Shown: piece after piece, positions 15,794-24,717 of the stretch
Layout of the letters: every line of letters starts with the position of its first letter
How positions within the stretch are numbered: the first letter of the stretch is position 1
NCBI RefSeq assembly: GCF_004364935.1
Contig: NZ_SOBT01000009.1
Span: 1 to 64,000 of the forward strand
Direction: 5' to 3'
Source of the DNA: Panacagrimonas perspica
GTDB lineage: Bacteria > Pseudomonadota > Gammaproteobacteria > Nevskiales > Nevskiaceae
Length of the DNA stretch: 64,000 bases
Translations under genes and position numbers: made by a program
Notes under the pieces: model-generated
What the model saw: only the letters and a program-made list of their open reading frames with translations
Databases searched by the model: none
Told to the model about the DNA's origin: nothing

Positions 15794-17983
15794 TCAACCC
15801 GCTGCGGGCGCCGCCGGCTTCGCCTCGGCCGGCGCCAGCGCGTCGAGCGACTTCTTCAGCTCGAGCGAATGCTTGATCACGTACTGCCGGATCGACTCGA
15901 TCTCTTCCATGCTCAGACGCCCCGCGAACGAGGGCATGCCGCGATCCGACTTCGCACCGGACACGATTCCCGCGAACATCTGGTGCTTCTCGGGCGTCAG
16001 GTAGCGCAGGTCGGGGATGATGCCGCCACCGACCACGTTCAGGCCGTGGCAGTACGAGCAGTTGTTGCCGTACAGGTTCTCGCCCTTCGCCAGCGTCTTG
16101 GCGTCGGCCTTGAGTTCCTGCATTTCGGGCAGCGGCACCGCCTCGTTCTTGGGCGCCGGCAGCGTGCCGGTGGCGCCGAGCTTGTAGGTGATCACGCGCG
16201 CCTCGGGACGGGTCTTGGCGCCGTTGGACACCACGCCGCCGATCAGCGGGAACACGCCGCCCCAGCCCGCCATCACGGAAACGTACTGCTCCCCGTCGAT
16301 CTCGTACGTCATGCCGCCAGCCAGCACGCCGCTATTGGTCGGGGCCTCCCACAGCTTGGTGCCCTTGTCGGCCGAGTACGCCACGAAGCGACCGTCCGCG
16401 GTGCCCTGAAACACGAGGTTGCCGGCGGTGGTCATCGTGCCGCCGTTCCAGATGTTGGGATATTCCTGCGCCCACACCTTCTTCTGAGCGATGGGATCCC
16501 ACGCCAGCAGGCTGCCCTTGTAGCTGGCCGCAGCTTCGGCCGCCGCCTTGGCATCTTCCGGGTACGGCAGATCCAGCCCGATGTTCCAGACGCCTTCGCG
16601 ATTGTCGAAGGCCACTTCCTTGTGCGGAGAGAGCAGCGAGGCCGCTTCCTGCGCCGGGATGTAGACCAGCCCCGTCTTCGGGTTGAACGACATCGGATGC
16701 CAGTTGTGTCCACCGAACGGACCCGGGATCAGCAGCTTCGGCTCCTTGGTCCAGTCGGCGATCTTCTGGTCGACGACCGGGCGTCCGGTCTTGAGATCGA
16801 TATGCGTTGCCCAGTTGGCGGGCACGTACTTCTCGGCGCTCAGCAGTTCGCCGGTGACGCGATCGAGCACGTAGAAGAAGGCGTTCTTCGGCGCGTGCAG
16901 CAACACCTTGCGCGGCTTGCCGCCGATCTCGAGATCCGCCAGCACGATGTTGCCGGTGGCGTCGTAGTCCCAGTTGTCGCCCGGCGTTTCCTGGTAGTGC
17001 CAGGCGTACTCGCCGGTATCCGGATTGAGCGCGACGATCGACGAGATGTAGAGGTTGTCCGCGTCCTCGGGCTCACCGCGTTCGATGCGATTCCACGACA
17101 CGCCGTTGCCGGTGCCGAAGTACAGCAGGTTCGCCTCGGGGTCGTAGGAGAAGCTGTTCCAGACCGTGCCGCCGCCGCCCTGCTCCGCGAACTTGGTGCC
17201 CTTCCAGGTCTTCACGGCCTTGTCGAGCGCCGCGGTTTCCTGGGGCTTCGACGGATCGCCCGGGACCGTGTACCAGCGCCACAGCAGCTTGCCGTCCGCG
17301 GCACTGAACGCCGACACCGAACCGCGCGCGTTGAACTCGGCGCCGCCGCTGCCGATGATGACCTTGTCCTTGATCGCGATCGGCGCGCCGGTGAGCGCGA
17401 ACGTGCGGCCCGAGCCGTCGGCCGCGTTGGTCTCCCAGATCTTCTTTCCGTCCTTGGCGTCCAGCGCAATCATGCGGCCGTCGAACGCGGCGACGAAGAC
17501 CTTGCCGCCACTGATGGCGACGCCACGATTGACGACGTCGCAGCAGGCGTTGCCCGACTTCGAACGCGGCACCTCGGGGTCGAACTTCCAGACCAGTTCG
17601 CCCGTCTTGGCGTTGAGCGCGTAGAGAATGCTGTACGCGCCGGTCGTGTACATCATGCCGTCGACGACCAGAGGCGTGGCCTCGGCGCCGCGATCGACGT
17701 CGACCTTGTAGGTCCAGGCCATACCGAGCTTGGCGACGTTCTGATCGTTGATCTTGTCCAGCGGGCTGAAGCGCTGGTCACTGTAATTGCGGCCGGTGCT
17801 GAGCCAGACGCCCGGCTCCTTGTCGATCGCCGCGATGCGCGCGGTGTCGACCTGCGCGATCGGCTTGTCGTTCGCAGCCGCGGCTGGCGGTGCGGCGGTT
17901 TCGGCGCCCGGCGCCGGGGACTTTTCCCCACACCCGGCCACGCTGAAGAGGACCACGAGACTGGCGGCAGCAATTCGTTTCAC
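15794..17983 (-). CDS. PQQ-dependent quinohaemoprotein alcohol dehydrogenase, lipoprotein (copy 1)
   Basis: A 729-residue type II quinohaemoprotein: an eight-bladed PQQ propeller followed by a C-terminal cytochrome c domain. Visible are adjacent cysteines (NACCD, about 150) of the PQQ-contacting disulfide, the NWDYDATGN region with the catalytic-type Asp, and haem motif CSYCH (642-646) with a later GMPSF Met ligand. The signal peptide ends in lipobox VAGC, so C18 should be lipidated. I chose GTG 17983, preceded by GGAGAAAC; upstream in-frame codons run into the repeat. It oxidises primary or secondary alcohols in the periplasm, substrate unknown. A close paralogue lies immediately upstream. 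Confidence 0.93.
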   Translation of the reverse strand: MKRIAAASLVVLFSVAGCGEKSPAPGAETAAPPAAAANDKPIAQVDTARIAAIDKEPGVWLSTGRNYSDQRFSPLDKINDQNVAKLGMAWTYKVDVDRGAEATPLVVDGMMYTTGAYSILYALNAKTGELVWKFDPEVPRSKSGNACCDVVNRGVAISGGKVFVAAFDGRMIALDAKDGKKIWETNAADGSGRTFALTGAPIAIKDKVIIGSGGAEFNARGSVSAFSAADGKLLWRWYTVPGDPSKPQETAALDKAVKTWKGTKFAEQGGGGTVWNSFSYDPEANLLYFGTGNGVSWNRIERGEPEDADNLYISSIVALNPDTGEYAWHYQETPGDNWDYDATGNIVLADLEIGGKPRKVLLHAPKNAFFYVLDRVTGELLSAEKYVPANWATHIDLKTGRPVVDQKIADWTKEPKLLIPGPFGGHNWHPMSFNPKTGLVYIPAQEAASLLSPHKEVAFDNREGVWNIGLDLPYPEDAKAAAEAAASYKGSLLAWDPIAQKKVWAQEYPNIWNGGTMTTAGNLVFQGTADGRFVAYSADKGTKLWEAPTNSGVLAGGMTYEIDGEQYVSVMAGWGGVFPLIGGVVSNGAKTRPEARVITYKLGATGTLPAPKNEAVPLPEMQELKADAKTLAKGENLYGNNCSYCHGLNVVGGGIIPDLRYLTPEKHQMFAGIVSGAKSDRGMPSFAGRLSMEEIESIRQYVIKHSLELKKSLDALAPAEAKPAAPAAG

Positions 17984-18103
17984 GCGTTTCTCCTTCGGTA
18001 TCGTCGTTCCGATCGACTGCGCGGTGGCAGGCAGCGTCGGGACTTTTTCCTGAGTCGGCCTGCATCTTACGTCGACGTAGGGGAATCCGGCATCCAGGAC
18101 CGG

Positions 18104-18167
18104 GTAGCCCGGGTGCAACCGGGGCTTCGGCAACGGGAAGGGAACGGTCCCGGGATTTCATCCGGGC
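18104..18167. repeat. GTAGCCCGG double-hairpin repeat, copy 4 (degenerate right half)
   Basis: The left half GTAGCCCGGGTGCAACCGGGG is good; the right half has drifted (CCCGGGATTTCATCCGGGCC) and lost the terminal GGGCTAC. Lies between the two PQQ dehydrogenase genes in a 240-bp gap that must also contain any promoter of copy 1. Confidence 0.8.
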
Positions 18168-18168
18168 C

Positions 18169-18196
18169 AAAAAAAACGCCCGGCATGAGCCGGGCG
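18169..18196 (-). terminator. Terminator after PQQ dehydrogenase 2
   Basis: On minus, CGCCCGGC (18177-18184) and GCCGGGCG (18189-18196) form a stem with a 4-nt loop, followed by eight U. It begins 28 nt past the stop of the gene at 18224-20404, so the two dehydrogenase genes are probably separate transcription units. Confidence 0.88.
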
Positions 18197-18223
18197 CTGG
18201 GTACCACGACGACGAAAGCCGCG

Positions 18224-20404
18224 TCAGGTCTTCGGAACCGCTGCCGCCTCCTTGGCCGAAAGCTCCTTCTTCAGATCGTGCGCGCGCTTGATGACGTACT
18301 GGTGCACGGCCTCCACGTCCTCGGCGGTGAACTTGTCCATGACCGAGGGCATGCCCTTCTGCGCGAACGCGCCGGCGAGGATTCCCGCGAACATCTGGTG
18401 CTTCTCGGGCGTCAGGTAGCGCAGGTCGGGCAGCACGGAGCTGGCGATGGCGTTGGGGCCGTGGCACATGCCGCAGTTGGCGTTGTACAGCTCGCGTCCC
18501 TTGGCGACGGTCTTCTCGTCGGCCTTGAGCTCCGGCGGTTCGGGCTGCGCGATCACGTTGTTCTTCGGCGGCGGCAACGTGTCCGTGCCGCCGATCTTGT
18601 ACGTGAGCACGCGCGCCTCGGCCCGCACCTTGGCCGGTTCGTAGATGCCACCCAGTGCGAGCGGGAACGCACCGCCCCAGCCGGCCGCGACGGTCACGTA
18701 CTGCTCGCCGTCGATCTCATAGGTCATCGGGCCGGCCATCACGCCGGTGTTGGCAGGCGACTCCCACAGCTTCTCGCCCTTGTCGGCCGAGTAGGCGACG
18801 AAGCGCCCGTCCGCCGTGCCCTGGAACACCAGGCCGCCCGCGGTGCTGAGCGTGCCGCCGTTCCAGATCGTCTCGTAGCTCTGCCGCCAGACTTCCTTCT
18901 TCGCCACCGGGTCCCACGCAATCAGGTGGCCCTTGTGCGCGGCGGCCGCACCCGCGAGCTCCTTGGGATCCTCCGGCAACGCGATCGATTCGCCACCGAG
19001 ATGCCAGTTGCCCTTGCCGGTGAACTTCTTCTCGCCTGCCGACGGCGCCATGTAGGCGATCGCCTCCTGCATCGGGATGTACACGTAGCCGGTCTGCGGG
19101 TTGTACGACATCGGCTGCCAGTTGTGCGCACCGATCGGTCCGGGCGAAATCAGCTTGCCTTCCTTCGACCAGTCACCGCCCGCGGTCTCCACCGGCCGGC
19201 CGGTCTTCATGTCGACGTGCGAGGCCCAGTTGGCGGGCGCGAACTTGTCCGCGCTCAGCAGCTCGCCGGTGGCGCGGTCGATCACGTAGAAGAAGCCGTT
19301 CTTCGGTGCCTGCATCAGCACCTTGCGCTTGGTCCCGTTGATCGGGAGCTCGGCCAGCATGATGTGCTGCGTGGCGGTGTAGTCCCAGTCGTCGCCGGGC
19401 GTGGTCTGGTAGTGCCAGACGTATTCGCCGGTCTCGGCCTTGAGCGCGACGATCGAGGACAGGAACAGGTTGTCGCCGCCGCCGGGCGAACGCACGTCGC
19501 GCGCCCACGGCGAGCCGTTGCCCACGCCGATGTAGACGAGATCCAGCTCGGGGTCGTAGACGATCGAATCCCACACCGTGCCGCCGCCACCGAACTTCCA
19601 GTAGACGTCGCCCTTCCACGTCGCCTTGGCCATTTCCATGGCCTTGTTCTCCGCCGGCTTCGAGGGATTCCCCGGAACCGTGAAGAAGCGCCAGAGCTGC
19701 TTGCCCGATTCGGCGTCGTAGGCGGTGACGTAGCCGCGCACGCCCAGTTCCGCGCCACCGTTGCCGATCAGCACCTTGCCGTTGGCCACGCGAGGCGCAC
19801 CGGAGATGGTGTAGCTGCGCTCGTGATCGACGACCGTGTCCACTTCCCAGACCTTGGCTCCGGACCTGGCGTCGAGCGCGATCAGGCGGCCGTCGTAGGC
19901 GCCGAAGTACACGCGGCCCTTCCACACCGCGACGCCGCGATTGGCGACGTCGCAGCAACCGTCACGATCCTTGTCGCGCGCAACCTTGGGGTCGTACTTC
20001 CACAGCTCCTTGCCGGTCACCGGATCGAGCGCGCTGACGATCGAGAACGCACCGGTCACGTACATCACGCCGTCGACGACGATGGGCGTCGCCTCGGTCG
20101 CGCGATCGACGTCGAGCTTGTAATGCCAGGCCAGGCCCAGCTTGGAAACGTTCGCCTTGTCGATCTTCGTCAACGGGCTGAAGCGCTGCTCGTCGTACGT
20201 ACGCCCGTAGCTCATCCAGGAGCCGGGCTCCTGGTCGGCCGCGATGATGCGCGCGCCATCCACCGCGGCGGCCGGCTTGTCGGATGCGGGCGCCGTGACG
20301 GCAGGTTCGGATGTCGCGGCCGTCGATGCCGGGTCGGATGGTTTGCCGCAGGCGCTCAATGCCAGCGTGGCCAGCATCGGCCACAGCAGATTGCGAAGGT
20401 TCAT
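18224..20404 (-). CDS. PQQ-dependent quinohaemoprotein alcohol dehydrogenase, lipoprotein (copy 2)
   Basis: A 726-residue paralogue of the downstream gene with the same plan: lipobox LSAC (C19), Ala/Pro-rich linker, PQQ propeller with adjacent cysteines (DGCCD), DDWDYTATQ region, and C-terminal cytochrome c with CGMCH (644-648) and GMPSV. ATG 20404 has GAGGAG 9 nt upstream. The adjacent-Cys pair and NWDYDA/DWDYTA signature fit alcohol rather than glucose dehydrogenases. Keeping two copies suggests different alcohol substrates or induction; a role in oxidising alkyl-aromatic alcohols to ketones or acids for the nearby pathways is possible but unproven. Confidence 0.93.
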   Translation of the reverse strand: MNLRNLLWPMLATLALSACGKPSDPASTAATSEPAVTAPASDKPAAAVDGARIIAADQEPGSWMSYGRTYDEQRFSPLTKIDKANVSKLGLAWHYKLDVDRATEATPIVVDGVMYVTGAFSIVSALDPVTGKELWKYDPKVARDKDRDGCCDVANRGVAVWKGRVYFGAYDGRLIALDARSGAKVWEVDTVVDHERSYTISGAPRVANGKVLIGNGGAELGVRGYVTAYDAESGKQLWRFFTVPGNPSKPAENKAMEMAKATWKGDVYWKFGGGGTVWDSIVYDPELDLVYIGVGNGSPWARDVRSPGGGDNLFLSSIVALKAETGEYVWHYQTTPGDDWDYTATQHIMLAELPINGTKRKVLMQAPKNGFFYVIDRATGELLSADKFAPANWASHVDMKTGRPVETAGGDWSKEGKLISPGPIGAHNWQPMSYNPQTGYVYIPMQEAIAYMAPSAGEKKFTGKGNWHLGGESIALPEDPKELAGAAAAHKGHLIAWDPVAKKEVWRQSYETIWNGGTLSTAGGLVFQGTADGRFVAYSADKGEKLWESPANTGVMAGPMTYEIDGEQYVTVAAGWGGAFPLALGGIYEPAKVRAEARVLTYKIGGTDTLPPPKNNVIAQPEPPELKADEKTVAKGRELYNANCGMCHGPNAIASSVLPDLRYLTPEKHQMFAGILAGAFAQKGMPSVMDKFTAEDVEAVHQYVIKRAHDLKKELSAKEAAAVPKT

Positions 20405-20555
20405 GCCGCGTACTCCTCGTTGCAGAGTTTTCGTCGAATGCAGCCGTCTGTGCGGCTGACGGGCCCGAGAGGCCCGAACGAAAGTCTAGGGGGCGCGAAC
20501 GCAGCGTCCCTGCAAGCGAACGAAGATCGGGAATTCTTCCCGGCACATCCGACCC

Positions 20556-20623
20556 GTAGCCCGGACGAAGTCCGGGGTTACCCTCGCATACGGAGCGCAA
20601 CCCCGGACTTCGTCCGGGCTGCG
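20556..20623. repeat. GTAGCCCGG double-hairpin repeat, copy 5
   Basis: CCCGGACGAAGTCCGGG arms, with right end GGGCTGCG instead of GGGCTACG. Lies 8 bp beyond the metY stop, upstream of PQQ dehydrogenase 2. Confidence 0.9.
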
Positions 20624-20631
20624 GGTGCGTG

Positions 20632-21918
20632 TCAGGCGGCGGCGATCGCCTGATCGAGATCGGCGATCAGATCATCGGCGTGCTCGATGCCGATGGACAG
20701 GCGCACGGTGTCTTCGCTGACACCGGCCTTCACCAGTTCTTCGGGCGAGAGCTGGCGATGCGTCGTCGAGGCCGGATGCGTGGCCAGCGAGCGCACGTCT
20801 CCGATGTTGACCAGGCGCGTGAACAGCTTCAGCGCATCCTGGAATTTCCCGCCTGCCTCGCGTCCGCCTTCCAGACCGAACGTGATGATTCCCGACGGCC
20901 GGCCGCCGAGATACTTCTTGGCCAGCGCGTGATCGGAATGTTCCGGCAGGCCGGCGTAACCGACCCACTTCACCTTCTTCTGGCCCTTGAGATGCTTGGC
21001 GATGCGCAGCGCGTTCTCGGTGATGCGGTCCATGCGCAGCGCCAGGGTTTCGATGCCCTGCAGGATCTGGAAGGCGTTGAACGGCGACAGCGCAGCGCCC
21101 ATGTTGCGCAGCGGCACGACGCGCGCACGGCCGATGTACGCGGCCGGCCCGAGGGCCTCGGTGTAGACGACGCCGTGGTAGCTCGGGTCCGGTTCATTGA
21201 GGCGCGTGAAGCGCGCCTTGTGCTCGGCCCACGGGAATTTTCCGGAGTCGACGATGGCGCCACCAAGCGTCGTGCCGTGCCCGCCGAGATATTTGGTCAG
21301 CGAGTGCACGACGATGTCGGCGCCGTGTTCGATCGGGCGCAGCAGGTAGGGCGTGGCCACCGTGTTGTCGATGATCAGCGGCACGCCGCCGTCATGCGCG
21401 ATCTTCGCCAGCGCCGCGATGTCGGTGATGTTGCCCAGCGGGTTGCCGATGGACTCGGCGAACACGGCCTTGGTCTTCGAATCGATCAGGCCCTTGAAGC
21501 TCTCCGGCTTGCGCGGGTCGGCGAAACGCACCTCGATGCCGAACTGCGGCAGCGTGTGCGCGAACAGGTTGTAGGTGCCGCCGTAGAGCGTGCTCGACGA
21601 CACGATGTTGTCGCCGGCCGCCGCGATCGTCTGGATCGCGTACGTGACCGCAGCCTGGCCCGATGCGAGCGCCAGCGACGCGATGCCGCCTTCGAGCGCC
21701 GCGAGCCGCTGCTCGAGCACGTCGTTGGTCGGATTCATGATGCGGCTGTAGATGTTGCCGGCGACCTTGAGGTCGAACAGGTCGGCGCCGTGCTGCGTGC
21801 TGTCGAACGCGAAGGCGACCGTCTGGTAGATCGGCACGGCCACGGCATGCGTGGTCGGATCGGGCTTGTATCCCGCGTGGATGGCGAGGGTTTCGAACTT
21901 CAGCGTCGGCTCTGACAT
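20632..21918 (-). CDS. metY: O-acetylhomoserine aminocarboxypropyltransferase (sulfhydrylase)
   Basis: A 428-residue Cys/Met-metabolism PLP enzyme. It forms homocysteine (or methionine) from O-acetylhomoserine and sulfide or methanethiol in the cytosol. PLP lysine K209 lies in [11 protein letters not shown]; the YSRIMNPT region (57-64) and SGQAA near 86-90 are typical. Length and the start [16 protein letters not shown] match MetY rather than the shorter MetB/MetZ. Monocistronic by context. The 110-bp leader on the minus strand has a TATACT box about 40 nt before the start, but I see no convincing SAM or SAH riboswitch fold. Confidence 0.94.
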   Translation of the reverse strand: MSEPTLKFETLAIHAGYKPDPTTHAVAVPIYQTVAFAFDSTQHGADLFDLKVAGNIYSRIMNPTNDVLEQRLAALEGGIASLALASGQAAVTYAIQTIAAAGDNIVSSSTLYGGTYNLFAHTLPQFGIEVRFADPRKPESFKGLIDSKTKAVFAESIGNPLGNITDIAALAKIAHDGGVPLIIDNTVATPYLLRPIEHGADIVVHSLTKYLGGHGTTLGGAIVDSGKFPWAEHKARFTRLNEPDPSYHGVVYTEALGPAAYIGRARVVPLRNMGAALSPFNAFQILQGIETLALRMDRITENALRIAKHLKGQKKVKWVGYAGLPEHSDHALAKKYLGGRPSGIITFGLEGGREAGGKFQDALKLFTRLVNIGDVRSLATHPASTTHRQLSPEELVKAGVSEDTVRLSIGIEHADDLIADLDQAIAAA

Positions 21919-22033
21919 CGTGAGATCCCTGGGGTCGGTGGCGGGTGCGGGGCCGAGTATAGCCAGCCGACCGCAGGCGTCCGTGACCCTTCACGGGGTG
22001 GGCTCAGAAGAAGTTCTTACAAGCTCAGGCCGC

Positions 22034-22103
22034 GCAGCCCGGGTGAAACCCGGGGCTTCTTGCATTCGATCGAGCAACGGCCCCGGGTTTCACCCGGGCT
22101 ACG
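22034..22103. repeat. GTAGCCCGG double-hairpin repeat, copy 6
   Basis: CCCGGGTGAAACCCGGG type; left end reads GCAGCCC. The right end GGGCTACG abuts the TGA stop of the osmC gene directly. Confidence 0.9.
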
Positions 22104-22568
22104 TCAGGCCCGGCTCCAGCGCGCCTTGACCGGCACGCCGGCGCGCGCGAACACCTGCGACATCGGGCAGCGACGTTCAGTCTCGGCCTGCAGCTTCTCC
22201 AGCTCCGCGTCGCTGGCGGTCGTGGCGACCGTGACGTTCATCGACACCGGCTGAAAGTCCGGAAGACCTTTCGCCGGCACGCCCACGAGCACCGACATGT
22301 CGATCTCGGCCTCGAGGTCGAAGCTCATGCGCTCGATCGCAATGCCCATTCCCTTGGCCACGATCTGCGCGGTCGCCTGCGAGCAGGAGGTCAGCGACGC
22401 CAGCGCATAGGCGAGCGGTCCCGGCGCGGCGTCCTGACCGCCGAAGGCAACGACGGCGTCGACTTGGATGACATGCGGCGTGCCGCGCACCTGGATGGTC
22501 TGCGCCATGCCGACACCCTCGGTGTGCAGGGCATAAGCCGACTTGGGTCCGCGTGCGTTCGACGTCAT
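22104..22568 (-). CDS. OsmC/Ohr-family protein
   Basis: A 154-residue protein of the OsmC family, thiol-dependent peroxidases that reduce organic hydroperoxides or related regulators. The two reactive cysteines are C62 (LTSCSQAT) and C134 (ERRCPMSQ). It lies in the general OsmC branch rather than Ohr, judging from the N-terminal layout. Ends flush against repeat copy 6. No obvious partner; oxidative protection during oxygenase-based catabolism would be a reasonable role. Confidence 0.9.
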   Translation of the reverse strand: MTSNARGPKSAYALHTEGVGMAQTIQVRGTPHVIQVDAVVAFGGQDAAPGPLAYALASLTSCSQATAQIVAKGMGIAIERMSFDLEAEIDMSVLVGVPAKGLPDFQPVSMNVTVATTASDAELEKLQAETERRCPMSQVFARAGVPVKARWSRA

Positions 22569-22622
22569 GTTCTGTTCCTTCGATTCCTGTGGGTGCCGGG
22601 GAGCCCTGACGCGAACCCTGGA

Positions 22623-22862
22623 CTAGATACCGTAGATCAGGCGCGACAACGGCGTGCTGGCCTGGAAATCACCGCGGATGTGAGTGCCCAGCAAGGACTC
22701 CGCGCGTCGCACCGAACACTCGTCGTTGAGCATCAGCGCCACCTTCCAGCCCAGGTCGTGCGCCTGCTGGAGGATGCGTTCGCAATGCTCCACGAACGGG
22801 ACGTAGTGCGAGTGCATTCTCCTGGCAGCGGCGACGCGCCGCTCGATCTGATCCAAGGTCAT
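22623..22862 (-). CDS. Small protein of unknown function
   Basis: A 79-residue reading frame with a balanced, protein-like composition (IERRVAAARRMHSHYVPF, then HCERILQQAHDLGWKVALML). It begins at ATG 22862 and lies between the thiolase and osmC genes on the same strand. No strong ribosome-binding site. I do not recognise it; it could be helical and soluble. Reality as a gene is likely but not certain. Confidence 0.5.
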   Translation of the reverse strand: MTLDQIERRVAAARRMHSHYVPFVEHCERILQQAHDLGWKVALMLNDECSVRRAESLLGTHIRGDFQASTPLSRLIYGI

Positions 22863-22964
22863 GTGTGCCGCCTGCTTGCGTGTGGTCTCAAGTATGGCGA
22901 GGAAGCAAGAGGCAGGCCACTGCTTTCATCGCCGCGCGCCCGCATCGGAACTCTCGTTCTGAAT

Positions 22965-24167
22965 TCAGACCTTTTCGATCAGCACGGCAATCCCCTGCCC
23001 GACGCCGATGCACATGCTGCAAAGGGCGAAACGCCCGCCGTTGCGGTGCAGCTGCCGCACCGCGGTCGTCGCCAACCGGGCACCGGACGCCCCGAGCGGA
23101 TGCCCGAGTGCGATGGCGCCGCCGTTCGGATTGACCCGCGCGTCATCGTCGGCCAGACCCAGCAGGCGCGTCACGGCCAGGGCCTGCGCGGCGAAGGCTT
23201 CGTTGAGTTCGATGACATCAATCTGGCCGATCGTCAGGCCGGCGAGGTGCAACACCTTGTCGATCGCGGGCGCGGGGCCGATGCCCATCACGCGCGGTGC
23301 GACACCCGCGCTCGCTGCCGCCACGACGCGCGCCAGCGGCTTGAGGCCGCCGCGCTTCACGGCCTGCTCGCCGGCGACCAGCAGCGCCGCCGCGCCGTCG
23401 TTGATGCCGGACGCATTGCCGGCCGTCACGACACCGTCGGGTCGCGTCACCGGCTTGAGCCTGGCCAGCGCATCGAGCGTGGTGGCGCGTGGATGCTCGT
23501 CGAGCGTCACGACCACCGCGTCGCCCTTCTTCGCCGGCACCGTCACCGGCACGATCTCCACGTCGAAATCGCCGCGCTGCTGCGCCGCGATCGCCTTGGT
23601 CTGGCTGGCGAGCGCGAAGCGGTCCTGATCTTCGCGCGCCACGCCGTACTCCTTCGCCACGTTCTCCGCGGTCTCGGCCATCGAGTCGACGCCGTGGAGA
23701 TCGCGCAGCTTCGCGTTGATGAAACGCCAGCCGAGCGTCGTGTCGTAGAGCTGCTGGTCGCGGCCGAACGCGCCGCTCGCCTTGCCCATCACGAACGGCG
23801 CACGCGACATGCTCTCGACGCCGCCGGCGATCGCCAGCTGCACCTCGCCCGCGCGAATGGCGCGCGCGGCGCTGGCCAGCGCATCGAGTCCCGAGCCGCA
23901 GAGCCGATTCACCGTCGATGCACCGGCCGTCAACGGCAGGCCGGCGAGCAATGCGCCCATGCGCGCGACGTTGCGATTGTCTTCACCGGCCTGGTTGGCG
24001 CAGCCCATGCAGACTTCCTCGAGCGCATCCCAGTCGACGTCCGGGTTGCGCTCGCGCAGCGCGCGCAACGGAATCGCCGCCAGATCGTCGGTGCGGATCG
24101 ACGACAGCGCGCCGCCGTAGCGACCGAAGGGCGTGCGGATGGCGTCGCAGATGTAGGCGTCGGTCAT
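22965..24167 (-). CDS. pcaF: Acetyl-CoA acyltransferase, probably 3-oxoadipyl-CoA thiolase
   Basis: A 400-residue thiolase with the acylated nucleophile C90 (NRLCGSGLDA), H356 (GHPLGASGAR) and C386 (CSMCIGVGQG). The start YICDAIRTPFGRYGG is typical of PcaF/PaaJ, which split 3-oxoadipyl-CoA into succinyl-CoA and acetyl-CoA, the last step of box and phenylacetate catabolism. It sits downstream of the box genes with a MaoC dehydratase and an enoyl-CoA hydratase, consistent with finishing the ring-cleavage products. Specificity is inferred; a general acetyl-CoA acyltransferase cannot be excluded. Confidence 0.85.
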   Translation of the reverse strand: MTDAYICDAIRTPFGRYGGALSSIRTDDLAAIPLRALRERNPDVDWDALEEVCMGCANQAGEDNRNVARMGALLAGLPLTAGASTVNRLCGSGLDALASAARAIRAGEVQLAIAGGVESMSRAPFVMGKASGAFGRDQQLYDTTLGWRFINAKLRDLHGVDSMAETAENVAKEYGVAREDQDRFALASQTKAIAAQQRGDFDVEIVPVTVPAKKGDAVVVTLDEHPRATTLDALARLKPVTRPDGVVTAGNASGINDGAAALLVAGEQAVKRGGLKPLARVVAAASAGVAPRVMGIGPAPAIDKVLHLAGLTIGQIDVIELNEAFAAQALAVTRLLGLADDDARVNPNGGAIALGHPLGASGARLATTAVRQLHRNGGRFALCSMCIGVGQGIAVLIEKV

Positions 24168-24194
24168 CGTGTTCTCGGTAAGAGGATGGGACCC

Positions 24195-24263
24195 GTAGCC
24201 CGGACGAAGTCCGGGGTCGCGCTCGGCTGGACGAGCACCGTCCCGGACTTCGTCCGGGCTACG
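24195..24263. repeat. GTAGCCCGG double-hairpin repeat, copy 7
   Basis: CCCGGACGAAGTCCGGG arms; between the thiolase start and the MaoC stop (3 bp away) within the minus-strand run. Confidence 0.9.
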
Positions 24264-24266
24264 GAT

Positions 24267-24701
24267 TCAGGTTTTGAGCGTGAACAGATTCACCGCTTCG
24301 AGATCCAGCACCAGCACGCCGTCCTGATTGATCAGCTCCCAGCGCCACTTCAGCGAGCCGATCCTTCCGCTGCCGGACACGGTCTTTTCGAGGATCGTCA
24401 CTTTCAACTCGAGGCGATCACCCGGCCGCACCGGCGCCGGCCACTTCAGGTAGTTCATCCCCGGCGAGGCCAGCGACTCCGAATCGCCGAGGACGGCGTC
24501 GACCATCAGCCGCATCGCGATGGAGCAGGTATGCCAGCCGCTGGCGATCAGCCCGTTCCAGCGGCTCGCCTGCGCACGTGCAGGGTCCGTGTGGAACCAC
24601 TGAGGGTCGTGCTGTCTTGCGAACGCGAGGATCTCGTCCTCGGTGACCGTCGCCGGCCCGAGCTGGATCACCTGGCCCTGCTCGAATTCCGCGAATTTCA
24701 T
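24267..24701 (-). CDS. MaoC-like (R)-specific enoyl-CoA hydratase
   Basis: A 144-residue hot-dog-fold protein with the hydratase 2 motif, D32 and H37 in ARQHDPQWFHTDP, and GLIASGWHTCSIAMRL further on. It would add water to an enoyl-CoA. In the box context it could hydrate 2,3-dehydroadipyl-CoA or a similar intermediate, sharing that job with the enoyl-CoA hydratase encoded just upstream; which does what is not clear. Starts 16 bp after the upstream gene. Confidence 0.88.
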   Translation of the reverse strand: MKFAEFEQGQVIQLGPATVTEDEILAFARQHDPQWFHTDPARAQASRWNGLIASGWHTCSIAMRLMVDAVLGDSESLASPGMNYLKWPAPVRPGDRLELKVTILEKTVSGSGRIGSLKWRWELINQDGVLVLDLEAVNLFTLKT

Positions 24702-24717
24702 CTGCGGATCTCCCGGT

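Noticed and set aside
15605-20653. Very long plus-strand frame (about 1680 codons) opposite the PQQ dehydrogenases
   Set aside because: It is the antisense shadow of two GC-rich genes; composition is Arg/Ala/His-rich with no domain, and the minus-strand frames have clear motifs.
21919-22030. SAM or SAH riboswitch before metY
   Set aside because: I could not fold the leader into a known consensus; only short GC-rich hairpins are visible.
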